This document shows, one piece after another, positions 24,997-38,017 of a stretch of DNA of 64,000 nt. Numbering within the stretch: the stretch's first letter is position 1; the number at the start of each line of letters is the position of its first letter. The position numbers and the translations under genes were made by a program. Location: NCBI GenBank assembly GCA_000231825.2, contig AFXF02001797.1:1-64000 (forward strand), in the 5' to 3' direction. The notes under the pieces are model-generated. The model had not been told where the DNA came from and did no database searches. It worked only from the letters and a program-made list of their open reading frames with translations. The stretch comes from Tetrahymena elliotti 4EA (lineage: Eukaryota; Ciliophora; Oligohymenophorea; Hymenostomatida; Tetrahymenidae).

Positions 24997-27900
24997 ATGA
25001 ATATATTTGAAATATTTTAGCATGATGATTACATTAAACAGAATCCAGAAATTTTATAGTTTATTTATGAAATGTAAAAGGAATGGATAGAATTTAAAGG
25101 AACAATTGATAAACTATTTGTTGACTTAGAATATAACAGTAAACCTTTTTTAAATTACCATATAAATAAATATCTTGCTTAATTTGGCATTTTTAAAAGC
25201 AAATAAGACAAAATATTTCGTTTTTAATGTTATAAGTTTTAAATCTAATTTTAAATATTATAGAAATAAAAGTTAGAGAGTAATGGAGTGTAATAACCTA
25301 AAAAAGATAACCTCTTGTAAGAATAATTAGAGAATATTACTTTAGTAAATAATCTTTGAATTAATCTATTCATAAATGAGAATTTCATAAAATTTATAAA
25401 ACAGATAAATTTGAAAAGCATATGCTTAAGGAATACAAAGAAGAATTTTACACAATTTTGAATTTAGATAAAGGTGAAAGTGAAATAAATACTTAAAATT
25501 TCATTAAAGCACTTTTGACTCTTAATAAAAAGTATGAAATACATATGAATTTCTTACAAGATCTAGACTTGGAGTGTGAAGAAATATAAAAAAGATAAAA
25601 TCTTTCTGTTAATTTATCATAAATATTTAGCTTAAACCTTATAGAGATAGCCAATTTAAATGAAAACATTTATGCATTTTACAGGTACATATTATTTGAT
25701 TTATTTTTTTTATATTTTAAGGTATTTGCTTAGCCATATGCAAAAAGTAGATAAAGTTAATATTGAAATAGTTTTTACTAATAATTAGAAAAGAGCTTAT
25801 TAAATTTATGAAATTTGTATTAAAGGAGCACTCAAGCTAAATAGATTAATCTCTGATCACAGAATCAAGAAGAGCTCTGATTGAAAATGAGCCTGAAAAT
25901 TTTTAAGTTGATGTAAATAAATTTTAAATAAATTATTTAAAATGAAAATTTAAATTTTTAAAACAAGATCTACTAAAACTTTTTTCAAATTTCAATCGAA
26001 CTTGGGTTTTACACAAAATCATTGCAAATATTAAATGAAGTTCTTGTAAAAGACATTTAAGAATATATTGAAAGCTAGTAAGAGGCTCTTTCTAATAACA
26101 CTCCTATATTAAAAAGATGCATATCTTATTTCTCAAATTTCCACTTGAATTTTTTGCAAGTTATAGCTTAAAGTGTTAAGACAATAACAAGCAAAGAAAT
26201 TCAACTAGAATAACTATAAGGGGAACTTAAAATTATTTAAGATTAGCTTTTGAGCAAAATATATGAAATTTATGGTAAAATATGTATTTAAAATATCTTC
26301 AGAATTGTTTTGGAATTTCCAGAATCATATGAACTTGTTTAAGAGTTAAAAGAGATAGTTGAAAAAACTAATTTAGTAAATTATTTAGATTAATACTTTG
26401 ATCTAAAATTAAAAATTATTATTTTTCTTTAAATTAGATATTTGACTTATGTGATTTTTTGTCAAGCTAAATTAGCTAAAGATTGCTTATACCTGGAGTT
26501 ATTACAACAAATATATTAAGTTAATACATAAACTGTCTTCAAATCCTTTAAATTATTGATCCAAAGGCTTTAATTTTAGGTAATTTTTTTGATTTGGATT
26601 AGCTTGTATGTAATTTTAAACTAAATAATATTTAAATCAAAAAATAGAGAAAGTGACATTTCCAATAAAAAATTATTTACTTAAGAGAAATGACACTTTA
26701 CGTTGTATTATAGAACACTTGACTGATGATAAAAATACAAATAAGCTAGTATAAGAAAGATTAAAAATACCCTCAAAGTTTTAAAGTTATGATTTATCTT
26801 CAGATGAAGATGAAAGCGAGGCAGAGAAATGGGAAGTTTAATATTTAAATTAAAAGAAATCAGAGGCAATCAGTATTTACTACTTAATTTACTCTTTTTA
26901 TAATTTAATTCATTTTTTTTAAAGAAATAAAATATTAGGAAAGTGATTTACTTAGTATTTTGGTTAATTTATATGGGTCATAGGAATCTTTTATCAGCGA
27001 GTATTAAAATATGCTTGCAGAAAAAATGATGGGAACAAGGAATTTCGATATTGATGAAGAAATAAAAAATTTAGAACTTTTAAAATTGAGATGTGGAGAT
27101 TATAGTTTATAAGTAACTTATTTTTCATTTTTATTGTTTATTAAACTCTTATAAATATTAGACTTGTAACATTATTGTTAAAGATGTGAAAGATTCGAAA
27201 AGAATAGATAACTTAATTCATTCATATAAGAAGCCAATAAATCCTGAAGCATCTCTAAAGAATCCTTTGCTTTCAATTGATTAGCTTCATTGTATGTTTG
27301 TTTCTAAAGGTTATTGGCCTATTAACTACGAAGTAGAGGGATTTCCTCTCCCTTCTTATTTAGAACCCCTTTTCTAAGAATATGCAAAGAGATTTGAAAG
27401 AAATAGAGCAATGCGTAAGTTAATTTGGCATACTAATCTTGGTCATGTAAATCTTACTTTATCATTTGATAACGGTGAATTTGAATTTAAGTGTCTCCCT
27501 ATCCATGCTATTTTAATTGGGTATTTTGATGAAACAAGTAAAAAATATCAAGAAAAATTCTTATATTTAAAATAATTTTCATTAATTTACAAATAAGGAT
27601 TTAATCCTGAAAAAGGTGTCTCTTCTGATTTTTTGAGCCAAGAAACATAGCTTTCTTAAAACTAAGTAAAGTAAAAAATGGCTTTTTGGGTTCATAAAGG
27701 AGTTGTTAGAGAATTTAAAAAATAAGTTTCTAAAGCTCAATCAAGTAATTCAAAAAACTTTTAAGGATATAATGAAGAGGGTGCAGAAAATACAGATAAT
27801 GATGTGAATGTTTATTTCCCTGTTAGGGTTTATGAAAAATTCAGGGATTCAGAGAGTAAATAAATTTAGCTTTTTTTAAATTATAAGGATTTTATTGTTT

Positions 27901-28328
27901 TGAATAGATTTAATTTATTGTGAAGATGAAGAAAATGAAATGATTCTCAGAGACTAATCATACATTGGATTTGAAAATACATAATTTATAAAAGTATTTA
28001 TAATTGCGTTAATTAAATTTTTTCTTATTCTTACTTACTTCTATAATGTCCAAAATAGTATATTGAAAATTTGATAATCAGCATCCTGACAAAGACCGGT
28101 CCAAGATCAGCTTCCTAATTACATAGTCTACTCAAAACTCTATATAAAACTGACTTAGAATACCCTGTTTAAGAAGATTAAATTAAAGACGTGCTTAGAA
28201 ATATGAGCTAGGTAAAATATTAAAATGAAAATTTTTATTAAATTAAAATTTGAAAAAAATAGAAACATAAATTGATATTTAATGGTGAAGACTACTCATT
28301 ACCTATAAATTAAGAAAAAATTCAATGA
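24997..28328 (+). CDS. APC2: anaphase-promoting complex subunit 2 (cullin-like)
   Basis: APC2 is the cullin-homology scaffold of the APC/C ubiquitin ligase; it binds the RING subunit APC11 and drives mitotic protein turnover. Multi-exon plus-strand gene starting MNIFEIFQHDDYIKQNPEIL. The N-terminal half is helical cullin-repeat-like sequence. Diagnostic APC2 segments follow: RLLIPGVITTNILSQYINCL (compare animal RLLHPGVNT...YISAIKAL), an acidic insert, SDLLSILVNLYGSQESFI, EYQNMLAEKMM, NLELLKLRCGDYS, VKDVKDSKRIDNLI, FVSKGYWPINY, YAKRFERNRAMRKLIWHTNL, MAFWVHKGVVREF and the C-terminal winged-helix SASQLHSLLKTLY...DYSLPIN. First-exon donor 25280 and the intron 25685-25788 were chosen because they restore frame. 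Some middle boundaries are approximate. The C-terminal winged helix B is complete. Confidence 0.92.
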
Positions 28329-28718
28329 AAAATTACTAGTATTTATCTAATTAATATCTTGTAAATATTTATGTTTTAATAATAGTTAACCAAAATAGTG
28401 CCTCTTACTATTTTACTTTAAATTGACTAAACCAATAAAAAAAAGATTATCATTAAATTCTCTTATTTTTTAAGATAAAATTATTTTAAAAGAATTAATT
28501 TGTGTGAACAGATCATAATTTTTTAATTTTCATATTTAACTCATTCTTGCTTATTTTTTGAACCCTTTTTATTGTTGGGTAGAAAAAGAGACATCTTTTT
28601 ATGATTTTAGATTAATTTGGATGTTCGATATTATCACAAAATAAATAATGTAATTACAACGTCTGGAAATTTTGAAATGTTCTTTTTCATGTAACACTTA
28701 AACATCTAATAAAAATAA

Positions 28719-28740
28719 ATATATATATATATATATATAT
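28719..28740. repeat. (AT)11 dinucleotide tract
   Basis: Uninterrupted AT dinucleotides directly upstream of the GTATAG that leads into the 16-bp palindrome. Confidence 0.9.
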
Positions 28741-28744
28741 GTAT

Positions 28745-28760
28745 AGTACCCTAGGGTACT
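28745..28760. repeat. perfect 16-bp palindrome
   Basis: The sequence AGTACCCTAGGGTACT equals its own reverse complement and is unusually GC-rich for this region. It is followed by a second short GC-bearing hairpin, GCC-TATTC-GGC. Function is unknown; it could be the remains of abutting terminal repeats of a mobile element or a cruciform. Confidence 0.85.
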
Positions 28761-29062
28761 GCCTATTCGGCTACATACAGTTTTACAGTTTACAGTTTAT
28801 TTTTATTTTGTTTAATTTTTGAGTCTTTTACTTTTTTTCACCTGGTTTTTTGGTGTTTATTTATTTTTTTTGTATTAAAAATAAATATTTTGAAAATTTC
28901 TAAATTGTGTAATCATAAAATAAGAAACAGATTGAAAAAGATTTGATAAAATTTTATGGATTCGAATTTCTTACAAAATATAATAAAAAACATATAATTT
29001 CCTTTATTTTTTGGTAAAAACATTTGATATTTTATAATCATAATTTTTAATTGTTTGTTTGA

Positions 29063-31417
29063 TCAATTTTATTACATTTGTTTGCTTTGAACTGTAATAG
29101 ATTTTGCGTGTAAGTTTGAAATTTGGGAAGCATCGTTATTGTCTGAAATTTAAGATTTATTGATGTTTAACGATTTACCATTGTTGCCTTCTTGAGTTAA
29201 TTCTTCTAATTTAACTCTTTCTAACTTTTAAACAGGAGCGCTTGATGGCTTTCTGCCTCCAAGAAGAATCTAGGCAAGATTCATGATGGGAATTTCAATT
29301 AACAAAGCAACTGCAGCTGCAGCAATTAAAGTAAAGAAGAATTCTGAGAAGAACATTCCAATAAGATTTTCACTGTCATAATAAACTGCGTCCTTAGAAT
29401 ACCATAAGGTGAAAAGAATAATAATATAGTGAGTTAAGTAACCACCAAATGAAAGACGTTGTAAGAAAGCAAAAAGAGTATTGCTGAAGAATTTAGCAAC
29501 TAAATCCTTTGAGCCTAGCATACCAGGGATCATTAAACTTGTTGTTGCAAGAACATACCAGGTTCTGCAAGTACCAAACCAGAAATGTTAGAAGTCAGCA
29601 CTCCAGTAATCATTTCCATGAATTTACATCTAGTGAGGAGCAAATACAAGTGCCATCCAAAGGCCAATACCAAAAATGTAGAAAATGTACTTTCCATATG
29701 ATTGACCAGCAAACTTCTGCATCTTTGTCAAGATTCCATTCATTTTGTTTTTAGCCTTATCGAATTAATGCTCTTTGTAAAGAACACCAAAGAAAAGTCC
29801 TACAAAATAGGGAGAAATACGAGCCCAAGGCTTGATGTAATAATCTTCGTAGTAATGGGGTAAACTAAGAGCTGGAATATTAGAGGGAACCATAAATTCA
29901 TATTTGTAAGATAAGTAAATGGAGACAGATTGGAAAACAGCAAAGCAGACACCAATTGCAATTTTACCAATAAAACGATTATTTTAGTAAATGATTAGAA
30001 GTATCATACCAAAAATAAACATCTAGAAGTCATTTGACAAATACCATCCCCAAGGAACACACTTCTTACCTTAACCAGCAAACAAATTGTCAATAAAAAG
30101 GAGGTTTTACCACCAACGATCATCACAAAGAGCAGTAGCTTTCACAAAGACATCCCAAGTTGGTGATGAAGCTATGTAAGGAGAAAGTCTCCAGTAAAAC
30201 ATCAAGACTAAGAAGTAACAAGGGAGAATACGGAAAATTCTATTGATGATAGCAAACATGAATGAAATACCAACCTTAACAGGCTTTTTAAGTGAGAAAT
30301 TACGTTATTATTTTTCATCAGCAACAACATATGACAAAAAGAAACCACCTAACCAGAAGAATACATCGACTGAGTAAAGGCAAGAAAAAAGGAAAAGGAT
30401 AAAGCCTCTGTTTTAAACAATCATCAAGTCAAGAGGATTACTCATGTAATTCATATGGAGATAGAATTCATGACCAAAAATAACTTGCATAAAACAAATA
30501 GAACGGATACCATTAAAAACAAGTAAATCGTCATTATTACTCTTTAAGGTGAACATTTTTTTAGTATTTTCTACTAAATTCCAGCATTGAACTACTCTCC
30601 ACCAAAAAGATTCTTTTTTAGGTCTTCCTGTGGCTGCTGCAACTTAACTAACTGTATTTCCATTAGTCATACTGACAGAAGGTTGAGGTCCAGAATAGGT
30701 ATGAGAAGGTCTAGAAATTTGAGAATTAGATTAGGAAACCATACTTGTAGAAGTAGCACCTTAAGTATAATTAATCTAAGTTTGGTATCTAGTGCTGTCT
30801 TATAAAATTGCTTTATCCTTCTTATTACGAAGTCCTTTTAATACAGGGGCTAAAAGTGAGCATGTGCTTACTAAAACAACAGTAAAAAGAGCAATTATAA
30901 ATCCTGCAGTAGCCTTTGATGAAGAATCTTCTTGATAGGGAACGAAATTAATTTACGTTTAATCTTCTCCTAATTAAAAATGAGCTTGTAACTCACTTAT
31001 CTTAGGAGGTACTTACTTGTTATGAGGGATTAAATTCTTGATTGTGTTTTAAATTTCCTATAGTGCTTCTGATGCCTATTTAAGGTTGCTATTCATTACT
31101 TCTGCATTGCAGACTTCATCTAAGCAATAACCTATATAGTATTATAAATTATTAGCCATAGTTATAGTTTATCTAACAAATGTCATTTTATCAGTGCTGC
31201 GACATGTCTTAACTTGACCTTCATCATTTAACATTCTTCCAGAGTATTATATAGTATTCAAGAAAGTTGGGGGTAGAGGTTATTTTTGAGATATGGCATT
31301 GTTGACGCTATCTAAATAAGCTTAGCATTAAGTGAAGTCAGCATTTTAAGATATTGCCTGACCAAATATACTGAAAGCTATAATGAGTCCTATGAAAAAT
31401 CTATAGGAATATTTCAT
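29063..31417 (-). CDS. NRF-6-type membrane acyltransferase (acyltransferase_3 family)
   Basis: Single exon of 785 codons (784 aa), unusual among the long genes here in lacking introns. The protein starts with a signal peptide (MKYSYRFFIGLIIAFSIFGQ, cleavage likely near AIS-QN). A Cys-bearing extracellular N-terminal domain follows, as in nematode NRF-6 proteins. A membrane segment comes next (TAGFIIALFTVVLVSTCSLL), then an S/T/Q linker, then an acyltransferase_3 domain of roughly ten membrane helices. Supporting motifs include FNGIRSICFMQVIFGHEFY (the NGIR...GH region containing the conserved His), YSVDVFFWLGGFFLSY, KCVPWGWYLSNDFQMFIFG, ARISPYFVGLFFG and SFGGYLTHYIIILFTLWYS. The substrate cannot be told from sequence; family members acylate lipids or sugars or act in lipid transport. 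The C-terminal about 70 residues are polar and cytosolic. Confidence 0.9.
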
Positions 31418-33130
31418 TTTGTTAAATAAGTCTAAGTTTTATCTTGGAAAAGCTTATTGCAATCTAATTTGATTTTTCTGATTTTGTAAATTGTCTTTTT
31501 TTCTAATTATTAATTCTTTACGAAAAATATAAATTTCATCTAAATATTCTCTATTCAATTAGCTAAAAAAAGTTTTGAGGGGTGTCAATATCTTTCAATT
31601 ATCAAATATGATGCAATTCATCAAGTAAATAGCCAAAAAAAAAAATTTCTATTGAATCAATCTAACTAATTATGCAGTTTCTGTCACCAATTAGATTAAT
31701 TACTTTATATCAATAAAAGAATTAATTGACTTGACTGACTAATCAATAAGCATTCGATATAAGATAAGCAACCTAAATAAATTCTTTTATTATGTTCCTG
31801 ATTATAAGATTCTTCAATCAAATATTAAACAATTTTGGTATTTAAATTTTTTACCTTTTTTTAAATGATTATTTTCATTCATTTTAACATATCTGAATCG
31901 AAGTAAATAAAAATATTATTACTATTTATATTATTTTCAAATTCGCACCATTAAATTTTCTTACTGTAAATGCTTTTCATTAATTCCTAATAAAAAAATA
32001 AAACTGGATGAAAGATTAAAATAAATATTCCTTACACATTAATTTTATCCTGTTAAAAAATAATTATTTTCACTAAAAATTTATTAAAAAATATTAAATT
32101 AATCTTACTCTCATTTCTATTCTTAAAAAATCCTTAATTTCTGTCAAGCCTTTTTGATAAAAAAAAAAGAAAATTACTTAATATTAAATTAATAGTAAGC
32201 TAAAGTTTCATAATCATCATAAAATTTAATTTGAATTAGGAATACCTTTGGGATATTAAGTAAAACATTTCTTCAATCGCTTAAATATTTAAATCCAATC
32301 ATTAAAATAAATTAATAAAATTTTATCAAAAGCTATTTTTTTACAACAATTAATAAATTGCTGAAAGATTTTATTTTTTTATGAAATAATTTTAGTGGTT
32401 AGATTTTTTATTATAATTATCATCATTTCTGAAAAATATTAAAAATAAATTTATTTGAGGATTAAACTTGAAAAAGATGCTCAATAAAATTATATATCAA
32501 AAACATGTTAAATACAATATTAATTTAATTATTTTTAACTTACTTTTTTAATCTTTTTTTATTTTATTAAATTATTAAAGCTGATATAATAAGCTATTTT
32601 AAGTTTATAATTAAAAAAATGTATTTAAATATTAAACTTACATCAAATAATCTTATTTTAGAAAACCTAAATATTTTATTTTTTAATAAGTAATAGGATT
32701 AATCTTATTTCATTAATTTTGATTTTTAATAGTAGCTTTGTTTGTGTAATATTTTTTTAACTATATTAGTTTTTCTAAGTTGAAATGTGGCCTTCATCTC
32801 TTAATTCTACTAAATAAAATTAGGGCCAATACTTTTAAATAAATCTTATTTAGTGCTTCCTTAAATCTTGATTATTCAAATCTGAAGTTAAAATTATTTC
32901 ACTTTTAGTAAATATTTAAATTATCTTTGAATGTTAAAAAACTTTTAATTTACGTTTTTTTTTGATTTATTTGTTTTATTTTTATAAAATTAAACGTTAG
33001 CTAACTCTAAATGATTAAATAAAAAAGCTAATAAAAGTTTGAAAAAGAATATATTTAATTTCATAATTTTATTATATTTTTTAAAGTTACAAATAAATAT
33101 TTCTCTGAACTTAAATAAAGCTGAAAAGAA
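31418..33130. other. AT-rich intergenic region between divergent genes
   Basis: Long gap of A/T-rich sequence between the acyltransferase start (minus) and the CFAP97-like start (plus). No open frame with coding character, RNA gene or repeat family was recognised. Confidence 0.5.
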
Positions 33131-34033
33131 ATGTGGAATGTGATTTATGGCAATGAATATCTAAAGTAGAAAAATACTACCATGGTAATTATTATTCAAT
33201 CAGCCATGATTAGTTAGATTATTATTCATAGAATTAAAAAAGGCATTTGATAAATATAATTGAGGCTAGGCCTGCTATTACAAACGATTTACCATGGCAT
33301 CCTTCTCATTCTCTTTCAAAAAGCACAAATAAGTTCTCAATATGTAATTTATAGAACAAAGTGTTCTTTATCTAATTAACTTTTTAATAGAAAGAAACGT
33401 TAAGGTATATAATGATAATTAAGTTCTACTTAAAAAAATGATGGAAATAGATTAAAAAGATGCATTGCTTAGTTAAAAAAATCTTTCAAAAAGCTTCTAA
33501 ACACACAGAATAAGAAGCTCTGCTGAATTTGTAAGAAAACATAAAGAAAAGTTTATTGGAATAGAAAATTAAGTAAAAATTCATCATTTTTACCATTTTT
33601 AGAGAATTCTAAAACTTTAAAAAATTATTTAGAAAATGATGCAAAGAATTACTTCATAAAAATCAGTATATCAAAATAAGGATTTTAAGAAATAGAACAT
33701 GCAAGCAAACATATATAAATAAAATATAACAAGATAGCATAAAAGTAAAATTAAATATAAAAAATAAAAATTATTAAAGTATTTTAAATAAAAGAAATAA
33801 ATCTTGATTATACCATACTTGCAAAAAAAGAATTGCTCTCGGACTCTGCTTTTATAAGAAGACAATCAATTTCCAGTAAAATTAAATTAAATACTGGAAT
33901 TAAAAATATTTATTTAAGGCAACTTAAAAAAGCACAAGCTCATTCAAGTTTCACCAAATCTCCTATTCTAAATGCTTTAAATTAAAAGAAGAACGAAAAC
34001 ACTAAGGATTAAATAGATTTTCCAATATTGTGA
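33131..34033 (+). CDS. small CFAP97/Hemingway-like protein
   Basis: Exon 1 is 33131-33184 (MWNVIYGNEYLKQKNTTM). A second exon starts near 33273 (ARPAITNDLPWHPSHSLSK) and its intron joins in phase to QRNVKVYNDNQVLLKKMMEI. The pair of elements, a short A/R-P...-P-H...L segment followed by a basic (R/K)xxKxxNDNQxLLxK helix, is the pattern of the CFAP97 (KIAA1430/Hemingway) domain found in ciliary proteins such as CFAP97D1. A basic stretch (SFQTHRIRSSAEFVRKHKEK) and a variable C-terminus ending DFPIL follow. At least one more intron must exist in 33550-33830, where sequence is very A-rich. The family call is moderate; gene existence is well supported by frame-consistent exons. Confidence 0.6.
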
Positions 34034-34876
34034 AATAAAAAAATGGATTCTTACTAAATTATTTTGTTTAAATTAATATCGATCGATAATCATTAATTTT
34101 GATTTTAAGTATATGCAAATTTGTTTTTATTTTTTAAAATATTACTTATCAATCACTAACATTTTATTTATTTTTTAATTTAAAAGAAGTATCATTTAAA
34201 ACTTTAGAATTATTTAAAGAAATTTTTATGAGTTTAAAATCTAAAAAATATATAGAGCTTTGGAGATTATTTTAAATTAAGAATAAATTTTAAAATGTAA
34301 GATTATTTGAAATAACGAAATTCCTTTTATTGAATTGAGAAGTAATAGTTTTTAAAATGATATCAAAAGTTAAAACCAATTGAATTTAAGAAAAAAATTT
34401 TCAAGGATATTTTGAGAAAATTTCAAAGTTTTAAAAAGTTAATTTTATTAGATATTAAAAAGAAAATAAATCTTATAAAAAAAGGAAATAAAATTAGTAA
34501 AAGAGATAATAAAATGATCATAAAAGGATTGAATAAAGCTTATAAAATGATATGAATCACTAAAACTAAAATTTTATTTTAATAAATAAAATTCTTCATA
34601 AAAGATTGTAATTAATTGCTAAAGAGCTTTTAATAATATTATTTTTTTGATTTTATTGATTGTATTTATAAATTATAAGTTATAGTTAATAAAGTAGAAT
34701 AGTCTATTAGAATAGTGTCGAATTACTCCCTAGCTTGAATTTATTTTATTAGCTTTAATATTTTATTTCATCTTTATAGGAAAATAGGGAGCGAATGGCA
34801 GATGAAATTAGAATAGCTTTAATTAATATTCTTGATAAATAATTTTTTATAAAGAATTTCCTATTTTTTAATTTCC
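34034..34876. other. AT-rich intergenic region between convergent genes
   Basis: Separates the 3' ends of the CFAP97-like gene (plus) and the NEK kinase gene (minus). No further feature was recognised. Confidence 0.5.
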
Positions 34877-37800
34877 TCAAGAATTTAATCCATCTTCTTA
34901 AGCATAAATGTACTAATATTTATCTTAAGATCCTAAATTATTACTTTAAGGCATACTAGCATTCTTGAGAGAAAGAATTTTGCTTCTATCATTTTTTTTT
35001 AATTATCTGTATCTATCTTTTAAATCATTTATAGGATCTAAATTTACTTTGTAGGCTTTTGTAATTTCTTTTATTTTAGCATTTTCCTTATCGAGACTTC
35101 TTGCAGCATTTCCTACTATCCCTAAGCCTAAAACACCTCCACCTAACATATTATTAGTACTTCCACTGTTTTAATTTCCTATCCTTGGTAATTTAGAACC
35201 ATTTATGTTTGGAAGTCTACTATTTTAACTAATTATAGAAAATTAAATTATTAACAAATAAAAATATGATAAAATGCTACTCTTCGTAAATAATAGACTA
35301 GTCAATAGAATTATTTTTTCTCTGTTTAGAGAGGAGAGGTTTAGATTCTCCTTCTATATCAAGAAGATTAATTCCCTGCTTTTTCTTTTTCAAAGGAGAA
35401 AGATCCTTTTTCTTTTTAATAGGAACATAGGTTGGTTGAAGAGATTTGTCACCATTTAGATCATACTATTACTAAATTTTATAATTTAAATTAAGGGAAT
35501 TTTAAACAATAAAAAATTACTTTCAGTTGCAATATGTCAATAGGTTTTGAGTGTTTTGTTGAGTGTATGTCACTCTTTACAGACTCAGGATAGTAATTTG
35601 GAGAAGCTAGACCATATTTATCATACTTTGAATGAATTTCATATTTGTTTATATGCTTTTTAGATAAGCTTCTAGGATGTACCTTATGAGCTTAAGAAAC
35701 TTAGGAAGATTAATCATCATATACATTTTAATTTATTTCACTTACTCTTTCATCTAATTCTTCTCTATTACTTGTTGTGCTTGGTATATTGTTAATAATA
35801 GAGCTTGGATTATTATTGGGTGGTAAATTTTCATTGTTTTTATTGGCATGATGATTTTTTCTATGTTGAGGAATCTTAGGAAGAACCAATTGTTTCATCT
35901 ATTCGGGAGATGGAGATGGAGATTCACGATCAGGTATATCAGTATACCCAGCTAAAGTTTATAAGAATTTTCTTTTATCAATTCTTTTAGTTTTTAATGG
36001 CTCATAATTTGGCTTAGGTAATCTATCAGTTAAATAATGCAAATTTTTAGGTATTTTAATAGTATTCAATAGATTATTTTAAATTTATTCATCAACTTCT
36101 GTTAGTAGTGAATCATTCATTCTTTTGATTACTGCTGGCATTTAAAGAATTTTGTCTTATTATTTAAAAATAAGTAATATTAGTTTGATTTATATAATTA
36201 TAGATAAAAATAAATGTTGAATTGATATTTATTTACCACAAGATGGTCTTAATTGAGGTGAAACTTGGAGTAAAGATCTGATAATATTGGCAAGATCTTA
36301 GGAGAAATGAGGCGGGATCCTAGGATAATATCCTCTAATTACCTTCTTATAAAGACCTTCCATATCCTCAGCCCTAAATGGTGGCTTAAGGGTAGTCATT
36401 TCATATAATACACAACCAAGAGACCATATATCTGATTTGCTATCATACGCTTAATCTTTCCATACTTCAGGACTAAATTTTTAATAATTTAAAAAAATTT
36501 AATTATTTTTTATGTGTGTTTGTGTGTCATTTTAACTGATCATTTGAGAAATTAAAAAAATTGTAAACTAAAAATCTTGTAAAAAGTAAAAAATGTATGA
36601 GAAAAAGAATAAAAATCTATTTCTTTAAAAATTTTTTTTCTTAAATCTTTAGAAATATTCAGTTTTTATTTAGCAAGTAGATTTTAGATAAATATTCTTA
36701 TTTACCTTGCGTAATAAGGTGTACCCGTTTAAGTATATAATAATCCCTATTTAGCAACTTTTGAAACGTTCATATCTCCTAACTTAACTATTCCTTCTTT
36801 TGTTAGAAACACATTTGCGCTCTTATTATTATAATTGTTATATTTTAATATTTAATTTAATTTTCTTTCTTTTTAAATGATAATTTTTTTGTTTTTTTTT
36901 CTATTTATGCAAAAAACAATTTAATGTATTATTTTTTCCGTTTAAAGAAAAAATCAAATTTGCTCAACTAATTATTAAATAAACTAATATATAATCTATT
37001 AATCAACCTTGAGATCTCTGTGAAATATTTACAAGCTATGAAGTGCTTTCAGGCCTTTAACAATCTAATTTTTAGTAGATAATTTTAAGAATAGCTCATG
37101 TCCAATAAATTTTATATAAAAATAAAAATATGTAAAAATCTACTTAAATAAAAATATGCCAAATTTCTTGCTCTGGGAATAGTTATCCCTTTTTTTGAAA
37201 TTCTACTATTTTCTAATAGAGATCTCCATTATCTGCATACTCCATAACAATACTATAAAAAATTATTTTTTTAATACTAAACTAAAAGAAAAATTATTCT
37301 ACCATAAAGAGTTTGACATTTCATCAACAAAAGCTTCTTTATATCCTATGATGTTTGGTTATCTAATAGAAGCTAAAATTCTTACTTCGTTCAAGGCATT
37401 TTATTTTTCTTTCTCTGATAGATTCATAAGCTTAACCTTTTTAAGAGCGTACTCATTATCATCGCTTATCCTCTTTACTTTATATACGCTACTATATGCT
37501 CCTTCACCTATTTTTAAAATAAATTCATTTTAATAAAATTTCCAATGAGAATTGTCTTAAAATTTCTTAAAAATATTTTCTAATTTTTTTAGATCAGTTA
37601 TTTATATCTTAAATAGATTTATCAAAAAACTATTATTTATTTTAGATGGATTTACATCAACTCTAAAATTATTTTAAATAGCTGATTGATAGTATCTCTT
37701 TAAATATGATAATATATTTTAAAATATTTGCCTAGCTTTTAAATGATAGGGAACTCCTTTAAAGACATTCCTTTTTTATAGAGAATAAAGTGGATATTAT

Positions 37801-38017
37801 TGTTGATTGGTCTATTAATAAAAGCCTTTGAAACTTATTACTTTACTGTTTTTAATGATAAAATTAAATATATAAATTGTTTATTTCTTTCTTTGTATTT
37901 ATTATTAATGAAATTAATAATTTTTTGATTTGATGATTTAACAAAAGACCAATCATTGAAAATCAAACATTCTTGATATTATCTTTATAAACTTTCATAA
38001 AGACAATAACTATAAAT
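34877..38017 (-). CDS. NEK/NIMA-related protein kinase
   Basis: Multi-exon minus-strand gene. The kinase domain runs from about 37540 to about 36240: IGEGAYSSVYKVKR (glycine loop), YALKKVKL (VAIK lysine), NALNEVRILASI (C-helix Glu), SIVMEYADNGDLY, HSLQIFHRDLK (catalytic loop), VKLGDMNVSKVAK, GTPYYASPEVW and KSDIWSLGCVLYEMTTLKPPF. The IVMEYADxGDL, GDMNVSKV and SPE...SLGCxLYE motifs are typical of NEKs, which act in ciliary length control and cell cycle and are greatly expanded in ciliates. Note DMN in place of DFG/DLG: the Mg-binding Asp is kept. An N-terminal extension of more than 100 residues precedes the kinase (QRNVFKGVPYHLKARQIF); its true ATG was not found and 38017 is only the limit of the open frame. 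The C-terminal tail is S/N-rich and ends with an ordered segment (LDKENAKIKEITKAYKVNLD...KYQYIYAQEDGLNS). Confidence 0.87.

Larger units (their letters stand above)
28329..29062. other. AT-rich intergenic region between convergent genes
   Basis: Lies between the 3' ends of APC2 (plus) and the acyltransferase gene (minus). It contains the (AT)n tract and the palindrome listed separately; otherwise nothing was recognised. Confidence 0.5.

Noticed and set aside
25747..25771. A 25-base Paramecium-size mini-intron inside APC2
   Set aside because: The apparent frame change is explained without it: one intron from 25685 to 25788 joins TAC AG to A AAA GAG and keeps the APC2 frame.
29270..29533. A separate 87-aa minus-strand membrane protein
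   Set aside because: It is an internal Met of the 784-aa acyltransferase, cut short by a TAG that encodes Gln.
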